A stretch of 64,000 nt of DNA, taken from Pleurodeles waltl. Taxonomy: Eukaryota; Chordata; Amphibia; Caudata; Salamandridae. The translations under genes and the position numbers were made by a program. The notes under the pieces were generated by a model that saw only the letters and a program-made list of their open reading frames with translations, had not been told where the DNA came from and did no database searches. The stretch covers positions 62,001-126,000 of the forward strand of contig NW_027150043.1 of the NCBI RefSeq assembly GCF_031143425.1. The letters are read 5' to 3'. Below are positions 49,299 to 60,409 of the stretch, one piece after another. Numbering within the stretch: the first letter of the stretch is position 1; each line of letters begins with the position of its first letter.

Positions 49299-51980
49299 GT
49301 GACTTGTGTGGCTCAGACCAGGTTCTGTTACCCAGAATCCATTGCAAACCTCAAAATTTGGCTAAATAAACACATGTTCCTCACATTTCTGTGGCAGAAA
49401 GTTCTGGAATCTGAGAGGAGCAACAAATTTCCTTCCACCCAGCGTTCCCCCACGTCTCCCGATAAAAATGATACCTCACTTGTGTGGGTAGGCCAAGCGC
49501 CCGCGACATGAAACGCCCCAAAGCGCAACGTGGACACAGCCAAATTTTTGAAGGAAAACAGAGGTGTTTTTTGCAAAGTGCCTACCTGTAGATTTTGGCC
49601 TGTAGCTCAGCCGCCACCTAGGGAAACCTACCAAACCTGTGCATTTCTGAAAACTAGAGACCTAGGGGAATCCAGGATGGGGTGACTTGTGTGGCTCGGA
49701 CCAGGTTCTGTTACCCAGAATCCTTTGCAAACCTCAAAATTTGGCTAAAAAAAACACATGTTCCTAACATTTCTGTGGCAGAAAGTTCTGGAATCTGAGA
49801 GGAGCCACAAATTTCCTTCCACCCAGCGTTCCCCCACGTCTCCCGATAAAAATGATACCTCACTTGTGTGGGTAGACCTAGCGCCCGCGACATGGAACGC
49901 CCCAAAGCGCAACGTGGACACAGCCAAATTTTTGAAGGACAACAGAGGTGTTTTTTGCAAAGTGCCTACCTGTAGATTTTGGCCTGTAGCTCAGCCGCCA
50001 CCTAGGGAAACCTACCAAACCTGTGCATTTCTGAAAACTAGAGACCTAGGGGAATCCAAGATGGGGTGACTTGTGTGGCTCGGACCAGGTTCTGTTACCC
50101 AGAATCCATTGCAAACCTCAAAATTTGGCTAAAAAAACACATGTTCCTCACATTTCTGTGGCAGAAAGTTCTGGAATCTGAGAGGAGCCACGAATTTCCT
50201 TCCACCCAGCGTTCCCCCACGTCTCCCGATAAAAAAGATACCTCACTTGTGTGGGTAGGCCTAGCGCCCGCGACAGATAACGCCCCAAAGCGCAACGTGG
50301 ACACATCCAAATTTTTGAAGGAAAACAGAGGTGTTTTTTGCAAAGTACCTACCTGTAGATTTTGGCTTGTAGCTCAGCCGCCACCTAGGGAAACCTACCA
50401 AACCTGTGCATTTCTGAAAACTAGAGACCTAGGGGAATCCAAGATGGGGTGACTTGTGTGGCTCGGACCAGGTTCTGTTACCCAGAATCCATTGCAAACC
50501 TCAAAATTTGGCTAAAAAAACACATGTTCCTCACATTTCGGTGGCAGAAAGTTCTGGAATCTGAGAGGAGCCACAAATTTCCTTCCACCCAGCATTCCCC
50601 CACGTCTCCCGATAAAAATTATACCTCACTTGTGTGGGTAGGCCTAGCGCCCGCGACAGGAAACGCCCCAAAGCGCAACGTGGACACAGCCAAATTTTTG
50701 AAGGAAAACAGGTGTTTTTTGCAAAGTGCCTACCTGTAGATTTTGGCCTGTAGCTCAGCCGCCACCTAGGGAAACCTACCAAACCTGTGCATTTCTGAAA
50801 ACTAGAGACCTAGGGGAATCCAAGATGGGGTGACTTGTGTGGCTCAGACCAGGTTCTGTTACCCAGAATCCATTGCAAACCTCAAAATTTGGCTAAATAA
50901 ACACATGTTCCTCACATTTCTGTGGCAGAAAGTTCTGGAATCTGAGAGGAGCAACAAATTTCCTTCCACCCAGCGTTCCCCCACGTCTCCCGATAAAAAT
51001 GATACCTCACTTGTGTGGGTAGGCCAAGCGCCCGCGACATGAAACGCCCCAAAGCGCAACGTGGACACAGCCAAATTTTTGAAGGAAAACAGAGGTGTTT
51101 TTTGCAAAGTGCCTACCTGTAGATTTTGGCCTGTAGCTCAGCCGCCACCTAGGGAAACCTACCAAACCTGTGCATTTCTGAAAACTAGAGACCTAGGGGA
51201 ATCCAGGATGGGGTGACTTGTGTGGCTCGGACCAGGTTCTGTTACCCAGAATCCTTTGCAAACCTCAAAATTTGGCTAAAAAAACACATGTTCCTAACAT
51301 TTCTGTGGCAGAAAGTTCTGGAATCTGAGAGGAGCCACAAATTTCCTTCCACCCAGCGTTCCCCCACGTCTCCCGATAAAAATGATACCTCACTTGTGTG
51401 GGTAGACCTAGCGCCCGCGACATGGAACGCCCCAAAGCGCAACGTGGACACAGCCAAATTTTTGAAGGACAACAGAGGTGTTTTTTGCAAAGTGCCTACC
51501 TGTAGATTTTGGCCTGTAGCTCAGCCGCCACCTAGGGAAACCTACCAAACCTGTGCATTTCTGAAAACTAGAGACCTAGGGGAATCCAAGATGGGGTGAC
51601 TTGTGTGGCTCGGACCAGGTTCTGTTACCCAGAATCCATTGCAAACCTCAAAATTTGGCTAAAAAAACACACATGTTCCTCACATTTCGGTGGCAGAAAG
51701 TTCTGGAATCTGAGAGGAGCCACAAATTTCCTTTCACCCAGCGTTCCCTCAGGTCTCCCGATAAAAATGATACCTCACTTGTGTGGGTAGGCCTAGCGCC
51801 CGCGACAGGAAACACCCCAAAGCGCTACGTGGACACAGCCACATTTTTGAAGGAAAACAGAGGTGTTTTTTGCAAAGTGCCTACCTGTAGATTTTGGACT
51901 GTAGCTCAGCCGCCACCTAGGGAAACCTACCAAACCTGTGCATTTCTGAAAACTAGAGACCTAGGGGAATCCAAGATGGG
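49299..51980 (+). repeat. Seven-monomer HOR K-D'-N'-H-K-D'-Y, copy 2 (2,682 bp)
   Basis: Unit starts are 49299 (K), 49682 (D', 384 bp), 50066 (N'), 50449 (H, 381 bp), 50830 (K), 51213 (D') and 51596 (Y). It lies exactly 2,682 bp after copy 1 and has the same sequence of types. It includes the AG-deleted H unit and the GGCCAAGCGCCCG K units. The last Y differs from the Y at 48914: it has 137T and AAACACCCC, matching the Y at 27829, so the right edge of the duplication lies before or within that unit. Confidence 0.87.
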
Positions 51981-52747
51981 GTGACTTGTGTGGCTCGGAC
52001 CAGGTTCTGTTACCCCGAATCCATTGCAAACCTCAAAATTTGGCAAAAAAAACACATGTTCCTCACATTTCTGTGGCAGAAAGTTCTGGAATCTGAGAGG
52101 AGCCACGAATTTCCTTCCATCCAGCGTTCCCCCACGTCTCCCGATAAAAATGATACCTCACTTGTGTGGGTAGGCCTAGCGCCCGCGACAGATAATGCCC
52201 CAAAGCGCAACGTGGACACATCCAAATTTTTGAAGGAAAACAGAGGTGTTTTTTGCAAAGTACCTACCTGTAGATTTTGGCTTGTAGCTCAGCCGCCACC
52301 TAGGGAAACCTACCAAACCTGTGCATTTCTGAAAACTAGAGACCTAGGGGAATCCAAGATGGGGTGACTTGTGTGGCTCGGACCAGGTTCTGTTACCCAG
52401 AATCCATTGCAAACCTCAAAATTTGGCTAAAAAAAACACATGTTCCTCACATTTCGGTGGCAGAAAGTTCTGGAATCTGAGAGGAGCCACAAATTTCTTT
52501 CCACCCAGCATTCCCCCACGTCTCCCGATAAAAATTATACCTCACTTGTGTGGGTAGGCCTAGCGCCCGCGACAGGAAACGCCCCAAAGCGCAACGTGGA
52601 CACAGCCAAATTTTTGAAGGAAAACAGAGGTGTTTTTTGCAAAGTGCCTACCTGTAGATTTTGGCCTGTAGCTCAGCCGCCACCTAGGGAAACCTACCAA
52701 ACCTGTGCATTTCTGAAAACTAGAGACCTAGGGGAATCCAAGATGGG
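51981..52747 (+). repeat. Two monomers N-H
   Basis: Unit starts are 51981 (N, with CCATCCAGC and GATAATGCCC) and 52364 (H, 384 bp, with AATTTCTTTCC and AAATTATACC). The H unit keeps the full ACAGAGGTG, unlike the 381-bp H units that share its AAATTATACC, so the AG deletion is younger than that substitution or was repaired by exchange. Confidence 0.85.
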
Positions 52748-54281
52748 GTGACTTGTGTGGCTCAGACCAGGTTCTGTTACCCAGAATCCATTGCAAACCT
52801 CAAAATTTGGCTAAAAAAACACACATGTTCCTCACATTTCGGTGGCAGAAAGTTCTGGAATCTGAGAGGAGCCACAAATTTCCTTTCACCCAGCGTTCCC
52901 TCAGGTCTCCCGATAAAAATGATACCTCACTTGTGTGGGTAGGCCTAGCGCCCGCGACAGGAAACGCCCCAAAGCGCTACGTGGACACAGCCACATTTTT
53001 GAAGGAAAACAGAGGTGTTTTTTGCAAAGTGCCTACCTGTAGATTTTGGACTGTAGCTCAGCCGCCACCTAGGGAAACCTACCAAACCTGTGCATTTCTG
53101 AAAACTAGAGACCTAGGGGAATCCAAGATGGGGTGACTTGTGTGGCTCGGACCAGGTTCTGTTACCCCGAATCCATTGCAAACCTCAAAATTTGGCAAAA
53201 AAAACACATGTTCCTCACATTTCTGTGGCAGAAAGTTCTGGAATCTGAGAGGAGCCACGAATTTCCTTCCACCCAGCGTTCCCCCACGTCTCCCGATAAA
53301 AATGATACCTCACTTGTGTGGGTAGGCCTAGCGCCCGCGACAGATAACGCCCCAAAGCGCAACGTGGACACATCCAAATTTTTGAAGGAAAACAGAGGTG
53401 TTTTTTGCAAAGTACCTACCTGTAGATTTTGGCTTGTAGCTCAGCCGCCACCTAGGGAAACCTACCAAACCTGTGCATTTCTGAAAACTAGAGACCTAGG
53501 GGAATCCAAGATGGGGTGACTTGTGTGGCTCGGACCAGGTTCTGTTACCCAGAATCCATTGCAAACCTCAAAATTTGGCTAAAAAAACACATGTTCCTCA
53601 CATTTCGGTGGCAGAAAGTTCTGGAATCTGAGAGGAGCCACAAATTTCCTTCCACCCAGCATTCCCCCACGTCTCCCGATAAAAATGATACCTCACTTGT
53701 GTGGGTAGGCCTAGCGCCCGCGACAGGAAACGCCCCAAAGCGCAACGTGGACACAGCCAAATTTTTGAAGGAAAACAGAGGTGTTTTTTGCAAAGTGCCT
53801 ACCTGTAGATTTTGGCCTGTAGCTCAGCCGCCACCTAGGGAAACCTACCAAACCTGTGCATTTCTGAAAACTAGAGACCTAGGGGAATCCAAGATGGGGT
53901 GACTTGTGTGGCTCAGACCAGGTTCTGTTACCCAGAATCCATTGCAAACCTCAAAATTTGGCTAAATAAACACATGTTCCTCACATTTCTGTGGCAGAAA
54001 GTTTTGGAATCTGAGAGGAGCAACAAATTTCCTTCCACCCAGCGTTCCCCCACGTCTCCCGATAAAAATGATACCTCACTTGTGTGGGTAGGCCTAGCGC
54101 CCGCGACATGAAACGCCCCAAAGCGCAACGTGGACACAGACAAATTTTTGAAGGAAAACAGAGGTGTTTTTTGCAAAGTGCCTACCTGTAGATTTTGGCC
54201 TGTAGCTCAGCCGCCACCTAGGGAAACCTACCAAACCTGTGCATTTCTGAAAACTAGAGACCTAGGGGAATCCAGGATGGG
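52748..54281 (+). repeat. Four-monomer block (D/Y)-N-H-K
   Basis: Unit starts are 52748 (D/Y chimera: 17A at 52764 but the extra AC and a full Y body after it), 53133 (N), 53516 (H) and 53899 (K, with AGTTTTGGAAT and the ACAGACAAAT form). It continues in 13-mer order into F at 54282. Confidence 0.85.
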
Positions 54282-56196
54282 GTGACTTGTGTGGCTCGGA
54301 CCAGGTTCTGTTACCCAGAATCCTTTGCAAACCTCAAAATTTGGCTAAAAAAACACATGTTCCTAACATTTCTGTGGCAGAAAGTTCTGGAATCTGAGAG
54401 GAGCCACAAATTTCCTTTCACCCAGCGTTCCCCCACGTCTCCCAATGAAAATGATACCTCACTTGTGTGGGTAGGCCTAGCGCCCGCAACAGGAAACGCC
54501 CCAAAGCGCAACGTGGACACAGCCAAATTTTTTAAGGAAAACAGAGGTGTTTTTTGCAAAGTGCCTACCTGTAGATTTTGGCCTGTAGCTCCGCCGCCAC
54601 CTAGGGAAACCTACCAAACCTGTGCATTTCTGAAAACTAGAGACCTAGGGGAATCCAAGATGGGGTGACTTGTGTGGCTCGGACCAGGTTCTGTTACCCA
54701 GAATCCATTGCAAACCTCAAAATTTGGCTAAAAAAACACATGTTCCTCACATTTCTGTGGCAGAAAGTTCTGGAATCTGAGAGGAGCCACAAATTTCCTT
54801 CCACCCAGCGTTCCCCCACGTCTCCCGATAAAAATGATACCTCACTTGTGTGGGTAGGCCTAGCGCCCGTGACAGAAAACGCCCCAAAGCGCAACGTGGA
54901 CACATCCAAATTTTTGAAGGAAAACAGAGGTGTTTTTTGCAAAGTGCCTACCTGTAGATTTTGGCTTGTAGCTCAGCCGCCACCTAGGGAAACCTACCAA
55001 ACCTGTGCATTTCTGAAAACTAGAGACCTAGGGGAATCCAAGATGGGGTGACTTGTGTGGCTCGGACCAGGTTCTGTTACCCAGAATCCATTGCAAAACT
55101 CAAAATTTAGCTAAAAAAACACATGTTCCTCAAATTTCGGTGGCAGAAAGTTCTGGAATCCGAGAGGAGCCACAAATTTCCTTTCACCCAGCGTTCCCTC
55201 ACGTCTCCCGATAAAAATGATACCTCACTTGTGTGGGTAGGCCTAGCGCCCGCGACAGGAAACGCCCCAAAGCGCAACGTGGACACAGCCAAATTTTTGA
55301 AGGAAAACAGAGGTGTTTTTTGCAAAGTGCCTACCTGTAGATTTTGGACTGTAGCTCAGCCGCCACCTAGGGAAACCTACCAAACCTGTGCATTTCTGAA
55401 AACTAGAGACCTAGGGGAATCCAAGATGGGGTGACTTGTGTGGCTCGGACCAGGTTCTGTTACCCAGAATCCATTGCAAACCTCAAAATTTGGCTAAAAA
55501 AACACATGTTCCTCACATTTCTGTGGCAGAAAGTTCTGGAATCTGAGAGGAGCCACGAATTTCCTTCCACCCAGCGTTCCCCCACGTAACCCGATAAAAA
55601 TGATACCTCACTTGTGTGGGTAGGCCTAGCGCCCGCGACAGAGAACGCCCCAAAGCGCAACGTGGACACATCCAAATTTTTGAAGGAAAACAGAGGTGTT
55701 TTTTGCAAAGTACCTACCTGTAGATTTTGGCTTGTAGCTCAGCCGCCACCTAGGGAAACCTACCAAACCTGTGCATTTCTGAAAACTAGAGACCTAGGGG
55801 AATCCAAGATGGGGTGACTTGTGTGGCTCAGACCAGGTTCTGTTACCCAGAATCCATTGCAAACCTCAAAATTTGGCTAAAAAAACACATGTTCCTCACA
55901 TTTCTGTGGCAGAAAGTTCTGGAATCTGAGAGGAGCCACGAATTTCCTTCCACCCAGCGTTCCCCCACGTCTCCCGATAAAAATGATACCTCACTTGTGT
56001 GGGTAGGCCTAGCGCCCGCGACAGAAAACGCCCCAAAGCGCAACGTGGACACATCCAAATTTTTGAAGGAAAACAGAGGTGTTTTTTGCAAAGTACCTAC
56101 CTGTAGATTTTGGCTTGTAGCTCAGCCGCCACCTAGGGAAACCTACCAAACCTGTGCATTTCTGAAAACTAGAGACCTAGGGGAATCCAAGATGGG

Positions 56197-56583
56197 GTGA
56201 CTTGTGTGGCTCGGACCAGGTTCTGTTACCCAGAATCCATTGCAAACCTCAAAATTTGGCTAAAAAAACACATGTTCCTCACATTTCTGTGGCAGAAAGT
56301 TCTGGAATCTGAGAGGAGCCACAAATTTCCTTCCACCCAGCGTTCCCCCACGTCTCCCGATAAAAATGATACCTCACTTGTGTGGGTAGGCCTAGCGCCC
56401 GCGACAGGAAACGCCCCAAAGCGCAACGTGGACACAGCCAAATTTTTGAAGGAAAACAGAGGTGTTTTTTGCACAGTGCCTACCTGTAGATTTTGGCCTG
56501 TAGCTCAGCCGCCACCTAGGGAAACCTACCAAACCTGTGCATTTCTGAAAACTAGAGACCTAGGGGAATCCAAGATGGGGTGA
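56197..56583 (+). other. Example of the monomer's recurrent 128-codon open frame, probably not a gene
   Basis: Each standard monomer has one forward frame open across its whole length, from GTG at position 1 to TGA, which overlaps the next unit's GTG by four bases (GTGA). Because 383 is not a multiple of 3, the frame shifts at every unit, so no longer protein can form. The first ATG is at codon 26. I recognise no domain, signal peptide, membrane segment or conserved motif in the predicted product. Most type-defining substitutions change the amino acid (for example R6Q, I15F, L31R, S46F, G65D, E86D) and only about four of some 25 that I checked are silent. Run-length changes and the extra AC break the frame in many units. 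There is no promoter or ribosome-binding site pattern. This fits neutral satellite drift better than a conserved gene. Confidence 0.75.
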
Positions 56584-56962
56584 CTTGTGTGGCTCGGACC
56601 AGGTTCTGTTACACAGAATCCTTTGCAAACCTCAAAATTTGGCTAAAAAAACACATGTTCCTCACATTTCTGTGGCAGAAAGTTCTGGAATCTGAGAGGA
56701 GCCACAAATTTCCTTTCACCCAGCGTTCCCCCACGTCTCCCGATAAAAATGATACCTCACTTGTGTGGGTAGGCCTAGCGCCCGCGACAGGAAACGCCCC
56801 AAAGCGCAACGTGGACACAGCCACATTTTTGAAGGAAAACAGAGGTGTTTTTTGCAAAGTGCCTACCTGTAGATTTTGGCCTGTAGCTCAGCCGCCACCT
56901 AGGGAAACCTACCAAACCTGTGCATTTCTGAAAACTAGAGACCTAGGGGAATCCAAGATGGG

Positions 56963-57345
56963 GTGACTTGTGAGGCTCGGACCAGGTTCTGTTACCCAGA
57001 ATCCATTGCAAACCTCAAAATTTGGCTAAAAAAACACATGTTCCTCACATTTCTGTGGCAGAAAGTTCTGGAATCTGAGAGGAGCCACAAATTTCCTTCC
57101 ACCCAGCGTTCCCCCACGTCTCCCGATAAAAATGATACCTCACTTGTGTGGGTAGGCCTAGCGCCCGCGACAGGAAACGCCCCAAAGCGCAACGTGGACA
57201 CAGACAAATTTTTGAAGGAAAACAGAGGTGTTTTTTGCAAAGTGCCTACCTGTAGATTTTGGCCTGTAGCTCAGCCGCCACCTAGGGAAACCTACCAAAC
57301 CTGTGCATTTCTGAAAACTAGAGACCTAGGGGAATCCAGGATGGG
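56963..57345 (+). repeat. Chimeric monomer P/K at an 8-mer duplication junction
   Basis: The 5' part is the private P unit with GTGAGGCTC, also at 60027. K-type marks at positions 69, 124 and 211 are absent, but 242A (57204) and the K tail CCAGGATGG are present. The switch lies in 57173-57204. P and K are eight units apart in the 13-mer order, equal to the size of the duplication on either side. Confidence 0.9.
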
Positions 57346-60300
57346 GTGACTTGTGTGGCTCGGACCAGGTTCTGTTACCCAGAATCCTTTGCAAACCTCA
57401 AAATTTGGCTAAAAAAACACATGTTCCTAACATTTCTGTGGCAGAAAGTTCTGGAATCTGAGAGGAGCCACAAATTTCCTTTCACCCAGCGTTCCCCCAC
57501 GTCTCCCAATGAAAATGATACCTCACTTGTGTGGGTAGGCCTAGCGCCCGCAACAGGAAACGCCCCAAAGCGCAACGTGGACACAGCCAAATTTTTTAAG
57601 GAAAACAGAGGTGTTTTTTGCAAAGTGCCTACCTGTAGATTTTGGCCTGTAGCTCCGCCGCCACCTAGGGAAACCTACCAAACCTGTGCATTTCTGAAAA
57701 CTAGAGACCTAGGGGAATCCAAGATGGGGTGACTTGTGTGGCTCGGACCAGGTTCTGTTACCCAGAATCCATTGCAAACCTCAAAATTTGGCTAAAAAAA
57801 CACATGTTCCTCACATTTCTGTGGCAGAAAGTTCTGGAATCTGAGAGGAGCCACAAATTTCCTTCCACCCAGCGTTCCCCCACGTCTCCCGATAAAAATG
57901 ATACCTCACTTGTGTGGGTAGGCCTAGCGCCCGTGACAGAAAACGCCCCAAAGCGCAACGTGGACACATCCAAATTTTTGAAGGAAAACAGAGGTGTTTT
58001 TTGCAAAGTGCCTACCTGTAGATTTTGGCTTGTAGCTCAGCCGCCACCTAGGGAAACCTACCAAACCTGTGCATTTCTGAAAACTAGAGACCTAGGGGAA
58101 TCCAAGATGGGGTGACTTGTGTGGCTCGGACCAGGTTCTGTTACCCAGAATCCATTGCAAAACTCAAAATTTAGCTAAAAAAACACATGTTCCTCAAATT
58201 TCGGTGGCAGAAAGTTCTGGAATCCGAGAGGAGCCACAAATTTCCTTTCACCCAGCGTTCCCTCACGTCTCCCGATAAAAATGATACCTCACTTGTGTGG
58301 GTAGGCCTAGCGCCCGCGACAGGAAACGCCCCAAAGCGCAACGTGGACACAGCCAAATTTTTGAAGGAAAACAGAGGTGTTTTTTGCAAAGTGCCTACCT
58401 GTAGATTTTGGACTGTAGCTCAGCCGCCACCTAGGGAAACCTACCAAACCTGTGCATTTCTGAAAACTAGAGACCTAGGGGAATCCAAGATGGGGTGACT
58501 TGTGTGGCTCGGACCAGGTTCTGTTACCCAGAATCCATTGCAAACCTCAAAATTTGGCTAAAAAAACACATGTTCCTCACATTTCTGTGGCAGAAAGTTC
58601 TGGAATCTGAGAGGAGCCACGAATTTCCTTCCACCCAGCGTTCCCCCACGTAACCCGATAAAAATGATACCTCACTTGTGTGGGTAGGCCTAGCGCCCGC
58701 GACAGAGAACGCCCCAAAGCGCAACGTGGACACATCCAAATTTTTGAAGGAAAACAGAGGTGTTTTTTGCAAAGTACCTACCTGTAGATTTTGGCTTGTA
58801 GCTCAGCCGCCACCTAGGGAAACCTACCAAACCTGTGCATTTCTGAAAACTAGAGACCTAGGGGAATCCAAGATGGGGTGACTTGTGTGGCTCAGACCAG
58901 GTTCTGTTACCCAGAATCCATTGCAAACCTCAAAATTTGGCTAAAAAAACACATGTTCCTCACATTTCTGTGGCAGAAAGTTCTGGAATCTGAGAGGAGC
59001 CACGAATTTCCTTCCACCCAGCGTTCCCCCACGTCTCCCGATAAAAATGATACCTCACTTGTGTGGGTAGGCCTAGCGCCCGCGACAGAAAACGCCCCAA
59101 AGCGCAACGTGGACACATCCAAATTTTTGAAGGAAAACAGAGGTGTTTTTTGCAAAGTACCTACCTGTAGATTTTGGCTTGTAGCTCAGCCGCCACCTAG
59201 GGAAACCTACCAAACCTGTGCATTTCTGAAAACTAGAGACCTAGGGGAATCCAAGATGGGGTGACTTGTGTGGCTCGGACCAGGTTCTGTTACCCAGAAT
59301 CCATTGCAAACCTCAAAATTTGGCTAAAAAAACACATGTTTCTCACATTTCTGTGGCAGAAAGTTCTGGAATCTGAGAGGAGCCACAAATTTCCTTCCAC
59401 CCAGCGTTCCCCCACGTCTCCCGATAAAAATGATACCTCACTTGTGTGGGTAGGCCTAGCGCCCGCGACAGGAAACGCCCCAAAGCGCAACGTGGACACA
59501 GCCAAATTTTTGAAGGAAAACAGAGGTGTTTTTTGCACAGTGCCTACCTGTAGATTTTGGCCTGTAGCTCAGCCGCCACCTAGGGAAACCTACCAAACCT
59601 GTGCATTTCTGAAAACTAGAGACCTAGGGGAATCCAAGATGGGGTGACTTGTGTGGCTCGGACCAGGTTCTGTTACACAGAATCCTTTGCAAACCTCAAA
59701 ATTTGGCTAAAAAAACACATGTTCCTCACATTTCTGTGGCAGAAAGTTCTGGAATCTGAGAGGAGCCACAAATTTCCTTTCACCCAGCGTTCCCCCACGT
59801 CTCCCGATAAAAATGATACCTCACTTGTGTGGGTAGGCCTAGCGCCCGCGACAGGAAACGCCCCAAAGCGCAACGTGGACACAGCCACATTTTTGAAGGA
59901 AAACAGAGGTGTTTTTTGCAAAGTGCCTACCTGTAGATTTTGGCCTGTAGCTCAGCCGCCACCTAGGGAAACCTACCAAACCTGTGCATTTCTGAAAACT
60001 AGAGACCTAGGGGAATCCAAGATGGGGTGACTTGTGAGGCTCGGACCAGGTTCTGTTACCCAGAATCCATTGCAAACCTCAAAATTTGGCTAAAAAAACA
60101 CATGTTCCTCACATTTCTGTGGCAGAAAGTTCTGGAATCTGAGAGGAGCCACAAATTTCCTTCCACCCAGCGTTCCCCCACGTCTCCCGATAAAAATGAT
60201 ACCTCACTTGTGTGGGTAGGCCTAGCGCCCGCGACAGGAAACGCCCCAAAGCGCAACGTGGACACAGCCAAATTTTTGAAGGAAAACAGAGGTGTTTTTT

Positions 60301-60409
60301 GCAAAGTGCCTACCTGTAGATTTTGGCCTGTAGCTCAGCCGCCACCTAGGGAAACCTACCAAACCTGTGTATTTCTGAAAACTAGAGACCTAGGGGAATC
60401 CAAGATGGG
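57346..60409 (+). repeat. Eight-monomer unit F-E-T-S1-S2-C-L-P, copy 2
   Basis: Unit starts are 57346, 57729, 58112, 58495, 58878, 59261, 59644 and 60027. It has the same private marks as copy 1, including the rare CACGTAACCCG, the T unit without the extra AC and GTGAGGCTC in the P unit. I noticed one difference in the body (CATGTTTCTC near 59341 against CATGTTCCTC) besides the K-type tail of copy 1. Here the P unit keeps its own tail (344T) and is followed by D, as in the 13-mer order. Confidence 0.93.

Larger units (their letters stand above)
54282..57345 (+). repeat. Eight-monomer unit F-E-T-S1-S2-C-L-(P/K), copy 1
   Basis: Unit starts are 54282 (F), 54665 (E, CCCGTGACAG), 55048 (T, 383 bp without the extra AC), 55431 (S1 with CACGTAACCCG and CAGAGAACG), 55814 (S2), 56197 (C), 56580 (L with 245C) and 56963 (P/K chimera with GTGAGGCTC). 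All these private marks recur 3,064 bp downstream. The last unit begins as P and ends as K, and the next unit is F instead of the expected D. Confidence 0.93.
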
